DNA from: DAIDKA01 sp036498905
Lineage (GTDB): Bacteria > Pseudomonadota > Gammaproteobacteria > Steroidobacterales > Steroidobacteraceae
Direction: 5' to 3'
NCBI GenBank assembly: GCA_036498905.1
Contig: DASYER010000143.1
Span: 1-64,000, forward strand
Length of the DNA: 64,000 nucleotides
The notes under the pieces are model-generated. The model ran no database searches and was not told where the DNA came from. It was given only the letters and a program-made list of their open reading frames with translations. Numbering within the stretch: position 1 is the stretch's first letter; each line of letters opens with the position of its first letter. Of this stretch, positions 21,773-30,605 are shown piece by piece. Position numbers and translations under genes: made by a program.

Positions 21773-23167
21773 TCAGGTGCCACCCAGATAGTGAGTATCC
21801 AGGTCCCGGCGCAGCGTGCGCGAGGCAAGTACGTAGTGCACGGCGGACCACACGCACAGCAGCGCCATGACCATCAGGGCCTGGCGAATGCCGATGGCAC
21901 CGGCACTGCGACAGGCATCGGCCAGCATCGGCAGCGCACCCGGCGGTGCGCGACCGCCGGGACAGCTGCTCAGAAAGGCCGCGAAGGCGTGGGTCGCGAA
22001 ACGATCGCTCAGGAATCCGACCACGGTGGGTCCGACGCCGATACCGACCAGGCCCAGAACCAGGCCCGACATCACGAAGGCCGAGGAGGCCCGCATGTTC
22101 GCGCCCACCATGTTCTGCGCTATCGCAAGCGTCGGTGAATAGAAGACGAACATCGATACATGCGCGCAGATCAGGACGATCACCGTCGCGGGCAGACTCT
22201 CGCGCGTGAATCCGAAGATGAACAGCGGTGCGGCCAACAGCAGTCCCAGGGCCGGACCCCACACCGACCAGCGCCGGTCGAAGCGGCCGGCCCAGTCGAC
22301 ACCGAAGCCCCCGAGCAGCAGACCCGAGGCCATGGAGACACCTGCGATCAGTCCCAGCAGCCGGCCGACCTCGGCGGGCCCGAGGAGAAAGTTGCGGGCC
22401 AGAAATGGATTCAGGAACTGGCCGATGGCGTTCATCGAGGTGCCGGCCAGTGCGCCTGCGATCATCGTCTGGCGCATAGCGGGCTTCGCGAACAGGAAGC
22501 GGGCGGCACTGAGCACGGAGGGCGGTGCGCCCTGGGAGGAGCGCGCGGCATCGAAGGCGCCGCGCGGCGGCTCGCGCAAGGTGAGCATCACCAGCACCGA
22601 AACCAGCACGCCGGCCAGGCCGATCACGATGAAGGTGCTGCGCCAGCCGTAGTGCTGAGCCAGCCAGCCGCCCATCACGGATCCGACGACGACCCCCAGG
22701 GGCGCCCCCAGCCAGATGATGGCCATGGCCGAAGCGCGCCGCGACATCGGGTAGTGATCGCCCACCAGCGAAGCCACCGGTGGCCCGAAGCCGCCATCGC
22801 CGATGCCCACACCGATGCGGCACAGGAGCAGCCGCCCGAAACCCTGCGCCGTGCTGCACAGCGTGGCCATCACTCCGAACAGCCCCACGCAGGCCGCGAT
22901 GATGCGGGTGCGGCTGCGATGCTCGGCCAGGCGCGCCAGCGGCAACCCCATCAGAGTGTAGAAAATCGCAAACGGCAGACCCTGCAGCAGGCCCATTTGA
23001 GAATCCGTGAATCCGAGGTCCACTTTCAGCGCTTGCGAGGAGGCCGCCAGGCCCTGACGATCCGCGAGGTTCAGCGCGCTGATGAGCACCAGCATGAAGA
23101 GCAACCATGCGCGATAGCCGCGCGAGAACTGCGGTGTGGTCGACGCCTCGGGCACGGGTGCTGTCAT
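21773..23167 (-). CDS. MFS transporter (spinster-like)
   Basis: 464-aa protein with 12 transmembrane helices. The MFS loop motif is GLPLARLAEHRSRTR, and the family phrase NLADRQGLAA lies in helix 1. This resembles the proteobacterial spinster/hexuronate-type MFS proteins often found near lipid or sterol genes. The ATG at 23167 is preferred because AAGGAG lies 5 nt upstream; a GTG two codons earlier is the alternative. Substrate unknown. It diverges from the EAL-HDOD gene. Confidence 0.88.
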   Translation of the reverse strand: MTAPVPEASTTPQFSRGYRAWLLFMLVLISALNLADRQGLAASSQALKVDLGFTDSQMGLLQGLPFAIFYTLMGLPLARLAEHRSRTRIIAACVGLFGVMATLCSTAQGFGRLLLCRIGVGIGDGGFGPPVASLVGDHYPMSRRASAMAIIWLGAPLGVVVGSVMGGWLAQHYGWRSTFIVIGLAGVLVSVLVMLTLREPPRGAFDAARSSQGAPPSVLSAARFLFAKPAMRQTMIAGALAGTSMNAIGQFLNPFLARNFLLGPAEVGRLLGLIAGVSMASGLLLGGFGVDWAGRFDRRWSVWGPALGLLLAAPLFIFGFTRESLPATVIVLICAHVSMFVFYSPTLAIAQNMVGANMRASSAFVMSGLVLGLVGIGVGPTVVGFLSDRFATHAFAAFLSSCPGGRAPPGALPMLADACRSAGAIGIRQALMVMALLCVWSAVHYVLASRTLRRDLDTHYLGGT

Positions 23168-23197
23168 GGACACTCCTTGTCGGACTTCATAAAAGTG

Positions 23198-23211
23198 TGT
23201 GAGACGTCACA
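23198..23211. promoter_or_regulatory. TGTGA-N4-TCACA palindrome
   Basis: Perfect 5-bp arms identical to those of the CRP/Clp consensus, but with 4 rather than 6 bases between them. It lies 31 nt upstream of the MFS start and about 120 nt before the divergent EAL-HDOD start. It could be a non-standard CRP-family site or a site for another dimeric regulator. A TTGACA hexamer is at 23258-23263 on the plus strand, without a convincing -10. Confidence 0.3.
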
Positions 23212-23331
23212 GATCGAAGGCGCGCCAGTGTAATCCCAACCGCACACCCTGGGGCATTTGACATAGCAAGACTTCAAAGCTGTGCGGCGGTGCGCGGCGC
23301 GGGCTTCCGGGATCCGGCTAGTCTTTGCCAT

Positions 23332-24654
23332 ATGAAAACCATGCCGGCTACGAACCTGACACAGAACATCAACGCCGTGGCCGCTGCGACGCCGGACGGT
23401 GTCTCCGTCGCCCTCGTTGCCCGCCAGCCCATCTACGGCAAGGCCATGACCGTCGTGGCCTATGAGCTGCAGTACGCCGACAGCGGGGCGGACCCGGCCG
23501 CGCCAAGCAATGGTGCAAAAGAAGACGCGCTGCGGATGCTCGCCGATGCCGCGCTCGATATCGGGCTGGACCGGCTGGCCGGTTCCCTGCCCGTCTACAT
23601 CAGCTATCCGCGCGAACTGCTCATCATCGAAGCGCCCGCCTCCATGCATCCGGATCGGGTCATCATCGAAATTCCCGGGAATCTGGTGGCTGACGAGAAA
23701 GTACTGCAGGGCATTCGTACGCTGCGTAAGCGCGGACACCACATCGCCCTGGATGATTTCTCGCCACAGTTGACCGCCCCTGCGCTTTTGGACCTGGTCG
23801 ATATCGTCAAGGTGCCACTGCCGCAGTTCACCACCGACGAACTCGCGCGCCTGGCTCCCGAGCTCATCCGTCGCGGTCTGAAACTCATTGCAAAGAAAGT
23901 CGCAACCATCGAACAGTTCGAACACGCCAGCCAGCTCGGGTTCGATGGCTTCCAGGGTGACTTTCTGCACCGTCCGGAGCAATTCCACTCACAGCGTGCG
24001 CCGCGCAATGGTTTTGCGACCCTGCGCCTGGTCGCCACACTGCAGAATCCGGAATGCACCATGCGCGAGGTTGAGCAGCTGATTTCGCAGGACCTGTCGA
24101 TGTCCTACCGGATCCTGCGCTGCATCAACTCCAGCTACTACAATCTGCAGCAGAAGGTGGATTCGATCCGCCAGGCACTGGTGCTGCTCGGCATGGATAA
24201 CCTGCGCCAGCTGTGCTCGCTGGCCGCGTTGCAGCAACTCGAAAACCGGCCGCCGAGCCTGTTCGTGACAGCGATGGCGCGCGCGCACATGTGCGAACAG
24301 CTGGCGCGACTGGCCGGCCAGACGCCGACTGCGCCGTACTTCATCACCGGCCTGTTCTCGATGCTCGATGTGCTGATGGGCATGCCGATGGCGAAAATCG
24401 TCGATGAACTGCCGCTGGCGCCGCTCGTCGAAAATGCATTGGTTGCCGGCGACGGTGATGCCGGAGCAGCATTGGCCTGCGCGCGCGCCTATGAATCGGC
24501 CACGTGGATTCATGCGCGTTATCGGGACATCGCGCCGCATCTGATCCGCGCCGCGTACCTGGATGCGGTGTATGGCGCCGAGCAGGCGCTGCTGCAGATG
24601 CAGACTCCGGGCGCCGCGGTGACCGCGCCACCGGTGCGACCCGGACGGCGCTGA
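23332..24654 (+). CDS. EAL-HDOD domain signalling protein (YuxH/CdgJ-like)
   Basis: 440-aa cytoplasmic protein with an N-terminal EAL-like domain (about residues 25-230) and a C-terminal HDOD domain (about 235-430, with LVATLQNPECTMREVEQLIS and SYRILRCINSSYY). The EAL core is degenerate: the usual ExLxR is ELQYAD and the DDFG-type loop is DDFSPQ. It is therefore unlikely to hydrolyse cyclic-di-GMP and more likely acts as a binding or protein-interaction module, as described for CdgJ-type proteins affecting motility. The ATG at 23332 is taken as start. The next gene is convergent 10 nt away. Confidence 0.9.
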   Translation: MKTMPATNLTQNINAVAAATPDGVSVALVARQPIYGKAMTVVAYELQYADSGADPAAPSNGAKEDALRMLADAALDIGLDRLAGSLPVYISYPRELLIIEAPASMHPDRVIIEIPGNLVADEKVLQGIRTLRKRGHHIALDDFSPQLTAPALLDLVDIVKVPLPQFTTDELARLAPELIRRGLKLIAKKVATIEQFEHASQLGFDGFQGDFLHRPEQFHSQRAPRNGFATLRLVATLQNPECTMREVEQLISQDLSMSYRILRCINSSYYNLQQKVDSIRQALVLLGMDNLRQLCSLAALQQLENRPPSLFVTAMARAHMCEQLARLAGQTPTAPYFITGLFSMLDVLMGMPMAKIVDELPLAPLVENALVAGDGDAGAALACARAYESATWIHARYRDIAPHLIRAAYLDAVYGAEQALLQMQTPGAAVTAPPVRPGRR

Positions 24655-24664
24655 AGCGACTGCG

Positions 24665-25495
24665 TCAGTACGGGTCGATCTTGCCCGTTGAGAAGTTGAC
24701 GATCTTGGCGTTGGTCGCCGGCGATAACTCATCGATGCACTTGATCAGCTTCGCCACTTCCGGCCCGATGGCCGTGGCCCCCTGCATCGCCTTGGCATCA
24801 TCCTTGGTCGCCACGAACACCGGCTGAAACAATCCCACGAGCACGCCCTGCGCCTTCAGGGCCACGGCCAGCAGTGTCATGTACTTGTTGAGGGCCGCCT
24901 TGCTCGCTCCGTAGTTCATGCCCATCGCACCCGCCATCGGCGCCCCGAACGAGCCCGCCATCGAGGTGATGGTCGCGATGCGCTTGCCTCTTGAGGCCAG
25001 CACGTTCGGCGCGAACGCCTGCACGACCCGCATGGGTCCCAGCGTGTTCACATCGAAGTCATGGCGCGCGGCATCAAAATCGATCTTGTCATAGGGCTTC
25101 ATCACCTGCGCCATATCCGCGGCAAAGGTCGGTTCGACGGCTGCCGCATTGTTCAACAGCACATCGATGGGCTGGCCGCGGTACTTCACGGCCAGCGCCT
25201 TGATCATCGCCGTATCGGTGACATCCAGCTGCTCGATGACCAGATTCGGATGGGCCGCACGAATGGATTCGAGGGCCTTGAGTCCCGGATCACCGGCCGG
25301 ACGCCGGGCCGTCGCGATGACATTCCAGCCGCGGGCCGCGTACTGGCGGGCAAGCTCCAGCCCCAGGCCGTGGTTCGAACCGGTGATCAGGACGGTCGAG
25401 GCGCCCTTGTCGAAGGCGGCCTGGGCCACCCCGGACAGCACCAGGGGCAGCAGGCCGAGCAGCAATACCGAACCGAGTCTTTTTACGATCGACAT
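24665..25495 (-). CDS. Short-chain dehydrogenase/reductase with N-terminal export signal
   Basis: 276-aa classical SDR. The cofactor motif is TGSNHGLG (residues 38-45), followed by LNNAA, a catalytic Ser in ITSMAGS, and YGASK with the catalytic Tyr and Lys. Oddly, residues 1-26 form a clear signal peptide or membrane anchor (basic MSIVKRL, long Leu-rich core, VAQA cleavage-like site), whereas SDRs are normally cytoplasmic. The start at the ATG at 25495 keeps this segment; 14 more in-frame codons exist upstream without improving it. The substrate is unknown. It may be periplasmic or inner-membrane anchored facing either side. Confidence 0.88.
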   Translation of the reverse strand: MSIVKRLGSVLLLGLLPLVLSGVAQAAFDKGASTVLITGSNHGLGLELARQYAARGWNVIATARRPAGDPGLKALESIRAAHPNLVIEQLDVTDTAMIKALAVKYRGQPIDVLLNNAAAVEPTFAADMAQVMKPYDKIDFDAARHDFDVNTLGPMRVVQAFAPNVLASRGKRIATITSMAGSFGAPMAGAMGMNYGASKAALNKYMTLLAVALKAQGVLVGLFQPVFVATKDDAKAMQGATAIGPEVAKLIKCIDELSPATNAKIVNFSTGKIDPY

Positions 25496-25601
25496 GGTGC
25501 GAACTCCGTAAGCTGGGCGGGCGCGCAAAGATAGCACCTGGCCGCGGATTCACGGCAGGACTCTTGTTTTCCCAGCGAATCCAGTGCTAGGGTTGCAGGG
25601 C

Positions 25602-25685
25602 ATGAACATCAGTCGCGCCAATTCCGGTTCCCTGCCCGACGCCGCCGCGTCCGGGCTGCTCGCGCTTCTGCTCCTGCGCCGCTAG
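25602..25685 (+). CDS. leuL: Leucine-rich leader peptide upstream of leuA
   Basis: A 27-codon reading frame beginning ATG AAC ATC. Codons 19-25 read Leu-Leu-Ala-Leu-Leu-Leu-Leu and are followed by Arg-Arg-stop. With codon 11 that makes seven leucines in 27 residues, six of them in a 7-codon block ending 94 nt before leuA. This is the arrangement of leu-operon leader peptides, where ribosome stalling on Leu codons under starvation regulates downstream expression. An AGGG lies before the ATG. No T-rich intrinsic terminator is visible between the leader and leuA, so the mechanism may differ from classical attenuation. Too short for routine gene calling; the interpretation is inferred. Confidence 0.6.
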   Translation: MNISRANSGSLPDAAASGLLALLLLRR

Positions 25686-25770
25686 GCGCATATCCAATCG
25701 CGCTATCCGTCGGCGCTATCAAGACGGCCACCCATGCACGCTTTAGGAACCCGCCCCCTGGTGATCTCCC

Positions 25771-27447
25771 ATGTTGAAAACGCCGTCCGATAAGTACTTA
25801 CCCTTCGCCCCGATCGGCCTGACCGATCGGACCTGGCCGAACCGCGTCATCACGCAGGCACCGACCTGGTGCAGCGTGGACCTGCGCGATGGCAACCAGG
25901 CGCTCATCGAACCGATGAACCCGGCACGTAAGCACCGCATGTTCGAGCAGCTCGTGAAGCTCGGGTTCAAGGAAATCGAGGTCGGTTTTCCGGCCGCCTC
26001 ACAGACGGATTTCGATTTCGTCCGCGAACTCATCGAGCGCGATCTGATCCCCGAGGATGTGATCATCCAGGTGCTGACCCAGGCGCGCCCCGAAATCATC
26101 GCCCGCACCTACCAGTCGCTGGAGGGCGTTCGCCGCGCCATCGTGCACGTATACAACTCGACCTCCACGACCCAGCGGCGCGTGGTGTTCAAGCTCGATC
26201 GTGCCGGCATCCGCGACATCGCCGTGCGCGGTGCCGAGTGCGTGCGTCGCGAGGCCGAGCGCCGGCCCGGAACCGAGTGGGTCTTCCAGTACAGCCCCGA
26301 GAGCTTCACCGGCACCGAGCTGGACTATGCGGTCGAGGTCTGCGATGCGGTCACTTCGGTGTGGGAACCCACACCGCAGCACAAGGCAATTCTGAATCTG
26401 CCGGCCACCGTCGAAATGGCCACCCCGAACATCTACGCCGACCAGATCGAATGGTTCGGACGCCAGGTCGCCAACCGCGACAGCATCGTCATCAGCGTGC
26501 ACCCGCACAATGACCGGGGCACCGGCATCGCCGCAGCCGAACTTGCCGTAATGGCCGGCGCCGACCGCGTCGAGGGCACGCTGTTCGGCAACGGTGAACG
26601 CACCGGTAATGTCGATATCGTCACGCTGGCATTGAACCTGTACACCCAGGGTATCAATCCGGGTCTGGACTTCTCCAACATCAACGAAGTCGCACGCTGT
26701 GCCGAAGCCTGCAACCAGCTGCCCATCCACCCGCGTCACCCGTACGTCGGCGATCTGGTCTTCACGGCCTTTTCCGGTTCGCACCAGGATGCCATCAAGA
26801 AGGGATTCGAGGCCCTGCAGCCCGGGGCGCACTGGGATGTGCCGTATCTGCCCATCGATCCGCAAGACCTCGGCCGCACCTACGATTCGATCGTGCGGAT
26901 CAACAGCCAGTCCGGCAAGGGCGGCGTCGCCTACCTGCTCGAGCGCGACCATCAGTTCGTGCTGCCGCGGCGGTTGCAGATCGAATTCAGCCAGGTGGTC
27001 CAGGCCGCGGCCGATGCCTCCGGCAAGGAACTCACCAGTGATGAGCTCGAAGCGCTGTTCAGCGCCGAGTACCTGAAGACCGCGGCACCGTTCGTGTACC
27101 GGTCACACCAGCTCGCGGCCACCACCGACGGGTCTGAGCGCGAACGCATCACCTTGCAGGTCGATCGCAACGGCGCACCGATTACGCTCACCGGTGTCGG
27201 CTCCGGCCCCATCGATGCGCTGGTGAACGCTCTGGGACTGCCCTTGGACGTGCTGTCGTATGCGGAACATTCCCGCTCGGCCGGCAGCGGCGCCCAGGCC
27301 GTCGCCTATGTCGAAATCACGACTCGTTCGCGCGTGACGCTGTTCGGTGTCGGTATTCACAACAATATCGTCACCGCGTCGCTGCTCGCGGTGCTATCGG
27401 CCGTCAACCGCGCGACCGCGCGCGGGGCGATGAGTGTCGCGGCTTAG
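25771..27447 (+). CDS. leuA: 2-isopropylmalate synthase
   Basis: 558-aa enzyme condensing acetyl-CoA with 2-oxoisovalerate, the first committed step of leucine synthesis. The HMGL-like TIM barrel has the signatures VDLRDGNQAL and HPHNDRGTGIAAAELAVM, followed by EGTLFGNGERTGN. The C-terminal LeuA regulatory domain (about 440-555) binds leucine for feedback inhibition. The sequence with an N-terminal PSDKYLPFAPIGLTDRTWP block is of the longer yeast-like type rather than E. coli LeuA. No other leu genes follow; the next gene is convergent with a 4-nt overlap. Control is probably through the Leu-rich leader peptide at 25602. Confidence 0.97.
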   Translation: MLKTPSDKYLPFAPIGLTDRTWPNRVITQAPTWCSVDLRDGNQALIEPMNPARKHRMFEQLVKLGFKEIEVGFPAASQTDFDFVRELIERDLIPEDVIIQVLTQARPEIIARTYQSLEGVRRAIVHVYNSTSTTQRRVVFKLDRAGIRDIAVRGAECVRREAERRPGTEWVFQYSPESFTGTELDYAVEVCDAVTSVWEPTPQHKAILNLPATVEMATPNIYADQIEWFGRQVANRDSIVISVHPHNDRGTGIAAAELAVMAGADRVEGTLFGNGERTGNVDIVTLALNLYTQGINPGLDFSNINEVARCAEACNQLPIHPRHPYVGDLVFTAFSGSHQDAIKKGFEALQPGAHWDVPYLPIDPQDLGRTYDSIVRINSQSGKGGVAYLLERDHQFVLPRRLQIEFSQVVQAAADASGKELTSDELEALFSAEYLKTAAPFVYRSHQLAATTDGSERERITLQVDRNGAPITLTGVGSGPIDALVNALGLPLDVLSYAEHSRSAGSGAQAVAYVEITTRSRVTLFGVGIHNNIVTASLLAVLSAVNRATARGAMSVAA

Positions 27448-28922
27448 TACCTCGCCAGCAGGTCCTCGACATCGGCACGCGCCGCCTGCAGAGCCTCGCG
27501 CAACGGAATATGGGCGCGCGCCGCGCCGCCATTGACGATGGCGGCGAAGGCGATCCAACCACCCTCGCGCTTGCGCAGGTAGCCGGCGATACCGAGGACG
27601 GAGTGCGGCACGTCCATGCTGCCGGTTTTTAAGGCCACCCGATCCAGCCACGCGTCCTTGCCTTCGCGCAGGAAGCCAAACGGCGCATCGCGGGGCACCA
27701 CCAATCCGCCGTAGTAGGTCGGAAAGCGCCGCGTTTCCCGGTACGCATGCGCAAGCACCGTGACCAGATCGTTCGCCGACAGCAGATTCTCCGGCGTCAG
27801 GCCGCTACCGCTGTGCAGGAGCGGTGCCGGGGCCGCCGGGGTTTCAAGCCGCGCGACGAAATCCGTGAGGACTGTCGCGGCCGTCGACAATTGACCAGGA
27901 GCGGTACCGGAGGCCTCAGCCGCCAGATCGAGAGTGAGAACATCCGCAATATAGTTATTCGAGAAACGCAGCATGCGTCCGAGCTGTTCGCCCAGAGGCA
28001 GCCCTTCGACATCGGCGAGCGCGTGGGCCGTCGCGGGCGGCGCTTCGGCACCGGCGACGACCTCCCCCGTCACCGTCACCCCCAGTTCGCGCAGCATTTC
28101 CTTGAACAGCAGGCCCGCCCCGCGCACCGGGTCCGCCATCGCGCGGTACAGCTGCTGCACCGGACCGGCCGGGATATCGCCGCCCACCCGCAGGTGATCG
28201 CCGTTCGCATCGGTGATGCGTTCCACCCAGAAGCTCTGGCGCGCCGTCGCGGCGACGGTGCGGATCACGCCCGCTACCGCGATGGGCAGCTGATTCACCG
28301 CACAGCCCTGCACGGTCGCGGCGGACCCGGGCAGCCCCGGGCGCACCAATATGCACCAATTGCCGAAATCCACGCCGAGCGCGCCGAGGGGTGCGTTGTA
28401 GGAGCGATCACTGTGCTGCTTGGCATCGCAGCGGTCCTGGGTCTCGCAGGCCACCGCACCGAACGGCGCCGGAACTGCGATCAGGCGGCCGCGCACGCGC
28501 GTCACCCCGGCGCCGCGCAGCTGGGTCGCGAGATTCCAGAAGGACTGATCATCCAGCGAGGGATCGCCCGCGCCCTGGAGCATCAGATCGGCGCGCAGTT
28601 CGCCCGCGACGATCGCGCCGGTCGTCAGCAGGCGGGTGTGAAACACCTTGTCGGGCGGCCACTGATTGAGCACGGCCGCCGCTGTGACGAGCTTGGTGAG
28701 CGATGCCGGGGTCAGGTGCGTGCTCGCGTGCAATTCGTCCAGGACGTGGTTATTGTCCAAATCGATCGCTGCGGCGCTGACCTGCGCGCCTGAGCGCTCA
28801 AGCTGCACCAGCGCCGGCCACTGGGCATGTTCCGGGGTCGAGGCGGCCGAGACGGCGGCCACTGCGGCGTGGCACAGCAGTGTCGCGACGGCCGCCGCTA
28901 AAATCAGAAAATTGCGTTCCAA
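27444..28922 (-). CDS. dacB: D-alanyl-D-alanine carboxypeptidase/endopeptidase (PBP4 type)
   Basis: 492-aa periplasmic peptidase of the S13 family that trims or opens peptidoglycan cross-links. All three active-site motifs are present: SxxK as Ser74-Leu-Thr-Lys77, SxN as SNN (RFSNNYIAD), and KTG (LKTGSM). The large insert between SxxK and SxN is typical of PBP4. The signal peptide is LILAAAVATLLCHAAVAAVSAA-like. A TTG at 28922 is chosen as start because GGAGG lies 5 nt upstream; the in-frame GTG at 28928 would be only 0-2 nt from it. It converges on leuA. Confidence 0.93.
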   Translation of the reverse strand: MERNFLILAAAVATLLCHAAVAAVSAASTPEHAQWPALVQLERSGAQVSAAAIDLDNNHVLDELHASTHLTPASLTKLVTAAAVLNQWPPDKVFHTRLLTTGAIVAGELRADLMLQGAGDPSLDDQSFWNLATQLRGAGVTRVRGRLIAVPAPFGAVACETQDRCDAKQHSDRSYNAPLGALGVDFGNWCILVRPGLPGSAATVQGCAVNQLPIAVAGVIRTVAATARQSFWVERITDANGDHLRVGGDIPAGPVQQLYRAMADPVRGAGLLFKEMLRELGVTVTGEVVAGAEAPPATAHALADVEGLPLGEQLGRMLRFSNNYIADVLTLDLAAEASGTAPGQLSTAATVLTDFVARLETPAAPAPLLHSGSGLTPENLLSANDLVTVLAHAYRETRRFPTYYGGLVVPRDAPFGFLREGKDAWLDRVALKTGSMDVPHSVLGIAGYLRKREGGWIAFAAIVNGGAARAHIPLREALQAARADVEDLLARY

Positions 28923-29149
28923 GACCACCTCCGTTCTACGGCCGCTGCCAATCTAACCGATGCGGCAATCGATTGCCGTTCGGCGGCGCATGTTTGCCGC
29001 TTTTCGGTGCCGTGCCCCAGCCTGCAATAGTTGCTGATGATTGTTTTCGCAGCCGGCGCAAATTCGTGTGCAAAGTGCAAAGCAATGCTCACTCCGAAAT
29101 TAAAGTTCGGAATAGCGTTGCATTCACCTACGAGGCGTCGGAGACCAGC

Positions 29150-29914
29150 ATGAGCATCGGCAGCATCGCCAACATTTTCCAGCAATATCCGCTCGGCATG
29201 ATCGGCGGCACGAACCCCAGTTCGGGCGCCGGCACCACCAGCGGACCTTTGCAGAGCAACGCGCCTGGCGCTGCGCAGTCGCCCCCGGCCGGCGGCCTGT
29301 TCGACGCCTTGATGCAGGCCCTGACCCAGTCGGGCGCCCTCACCTCGACCACCGCCGCGACCTCGGCGGCCGGCACCTCGGCCACATCCACCACCACGGA
29401 TGCCAAGGCGACATCCGCGATCGGCGCTGGTGCGACCAGCGCCTCTGACACCAGCAGCACCGCCGCCTCGGGCACCCAGACGCCGCAGCAGGCGATGCAG
29501 GCCTTCATCCAGAACCTGGTTTCCGCATTGCAGTCGCAGCAGACCGGCACGGCGAGCGCGGCGAGCGCGACGAGCGCGGCGACCCCCAGCAGTCCCGATC
29601 CGACCGCCAGCACGAGTGCGGCCGTGGCGGGCGCACACGGCCATCACGGTCATGGGGGTCACGGCGGCCATATGAGCGCAGCGCTGCAGGACCTCATCGA
29701 CGAAGTCGACACTCCGAACTCCTCGACGACTACCGCGGGCGCGACCACCGCCACCAGCAATTCCTCCGTCGCCTCCCTGCAGCAAAGCTTCCAGAATCTC
29801 GTCAGCACCATGGGGGGCAGTGCCAACGCATCGCTGTCCGGCTTTCTGACGAATTTCGCCAGTGATCTGTCGGGCATGAACGCCGTCGGCAATCTGGTGA
29901 ATACGCAGGCCTGA
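29150..29914 (+). CDS. Low-complexity Ala/Ser/Thr-rich protein with a His-Gly cluster, unknown function
   Basis: 254-aa protein. Most of it (residues 20-190) is Ala/Ser/Thr/Gly-rich and probably disordered. A striking cluster HGHHGHGGHGGH near residue 170 could bind metal. Three short amphipathic segments of similar type stand out: LFDALMQALTQ, AFIQNLVSALQS and LQQSFQNLVSTMG. No signal peptide or known domain is seen. The start at 29150 has GGAG 7 nt upstream; an open frame extends further up but overlaps dacB antisense. The promoter region contains a perfect inverted repeat TCCGAA-N7-TTCGGA (29093-29111) and a tandem GTGCAAA repeat. The two-component system follows after 34 nt. Confidence 0.65.
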   Translation: MSIGSIANIFQQYPLGMIGGTNPSSGAGTTSGPLQSNAPGAAQSPPAGGLFDALMQALTQSGALTSTTAATSAAGTSATSTTTDAKATSAIGAGATSASDTSSTAASGTQTPQQAMQAFIQNLVSALQSQQTGTASAASATSAATPSSPDPTASTSAAVAGAHGHHGHGGHGGHMSAALQDLIDEVDTPNSSTTTAGATTATSNSSVASLQQSFQNLVSTMGGSANASLSGFLTNFASDLSGMNAVGNLVNTQA

Positions 29915-29948
29915 GCGGCCGAATTTCCCAGTTTGCTACAGTACGCCG

Positions 29949-30605
29949 ATGCGCGTACTGCTCGTCGAAGACGATCGGATGATTGCCGAGGCCGTCAGCA
30001 CGGCACTCGGACAGGACGGACATGTCACCGACGCCGTGACCGACGGCGTCGCGGCCCTCGGCGCCCTGAGCCATTCGCGTTTCGACATTGTGCTGCTGGA
30101 CCTCGGCCTGCCCCGCAAGGATGGACTCACCGTCCTGCGACAGCTGCGCGAACGGGGCGATGTGACGCCGGTGATCATCATCACCGCGCGCGATGACGTG
30201 CGCACGCGCGTCGCCGGTCTCGACAGCGGCGCCGACGACTACCTCGTGAAACCCTTTGACCTGGACGAGCTGGCGGCACGCATGCGCGCCGCGCTGCGTC
30301 GCAGTGCCGGGCGCGGGGACGCGTTGATCGAGCACCATGACATCCGCGTCAATACCGTCACGCGCGAGGTGCACAAGGCGGGTGAGCCGGTGACGCTGTC
30401 GACCAAGGAATTCGCGGTGCTCGAAGCGCTGCTGCTGCGTCCCGGTGCCGTGCTCTCGCGCGCGCAGCTCGAGGATCGCCTCTATGGCTTCGGTGATGCC
30501 GTGGAGAGCAATGCGGTCGAAGTGTACGTGCACGCCTTGCGTCGCAAGCTCGGCAGCGATGCCATCCGGACCCAGCGCGGCGCTGGATACTTCGTGCCCC
30601 GCTGA
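29949..30605 (+). CDS. OmpR-family response regulator (PmrA/QseB-like)
   Basis: 218-aa regulator with a receiver domain (acidic pocket in LLVEDDR, phosphoacceptor Asp51 in VLLDLGLP, conserved Lys in DYLVKPFDL). A winged-helix DNA-binding domain (about 125-218) ends in RTQRGAGYFVP. Length and sequence resemble PmrA/QseB/BasR. It is immediately upstream of its kinase (1-nt overlap). A TACAGT -10-like hexamer at 29937-29942 would place the transcription start almost on the ATG, so the message may be leaderless. Confidence 0.95.
   Translation: MRVLLVEDDRMIAEAVSTALGQDGHVTDAVTDGVAALGALSHSRFDIVLLDLGLPRKDGLTVLRQLRERGDVTPVIIITARDDVRTRVAGLDSGADDYLVKPFDLDELAARMRAALRRSAGRGDALIEHHDIRVNTVTREVHKAGEPVTLSTKEFAVLEALLLRPGAVLSRAQLEDRLYGFGDAVESNAVEVYVHALRRKLGSDAIRTQRGAGYFVPR

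Noticed and set aside
25686..25770. Classical attenuator terminator between the Leu-rich leader and leuA
   Set aside because: No GC hairpin followed by a T-run can be found; only short repeats of GCGCTATC.
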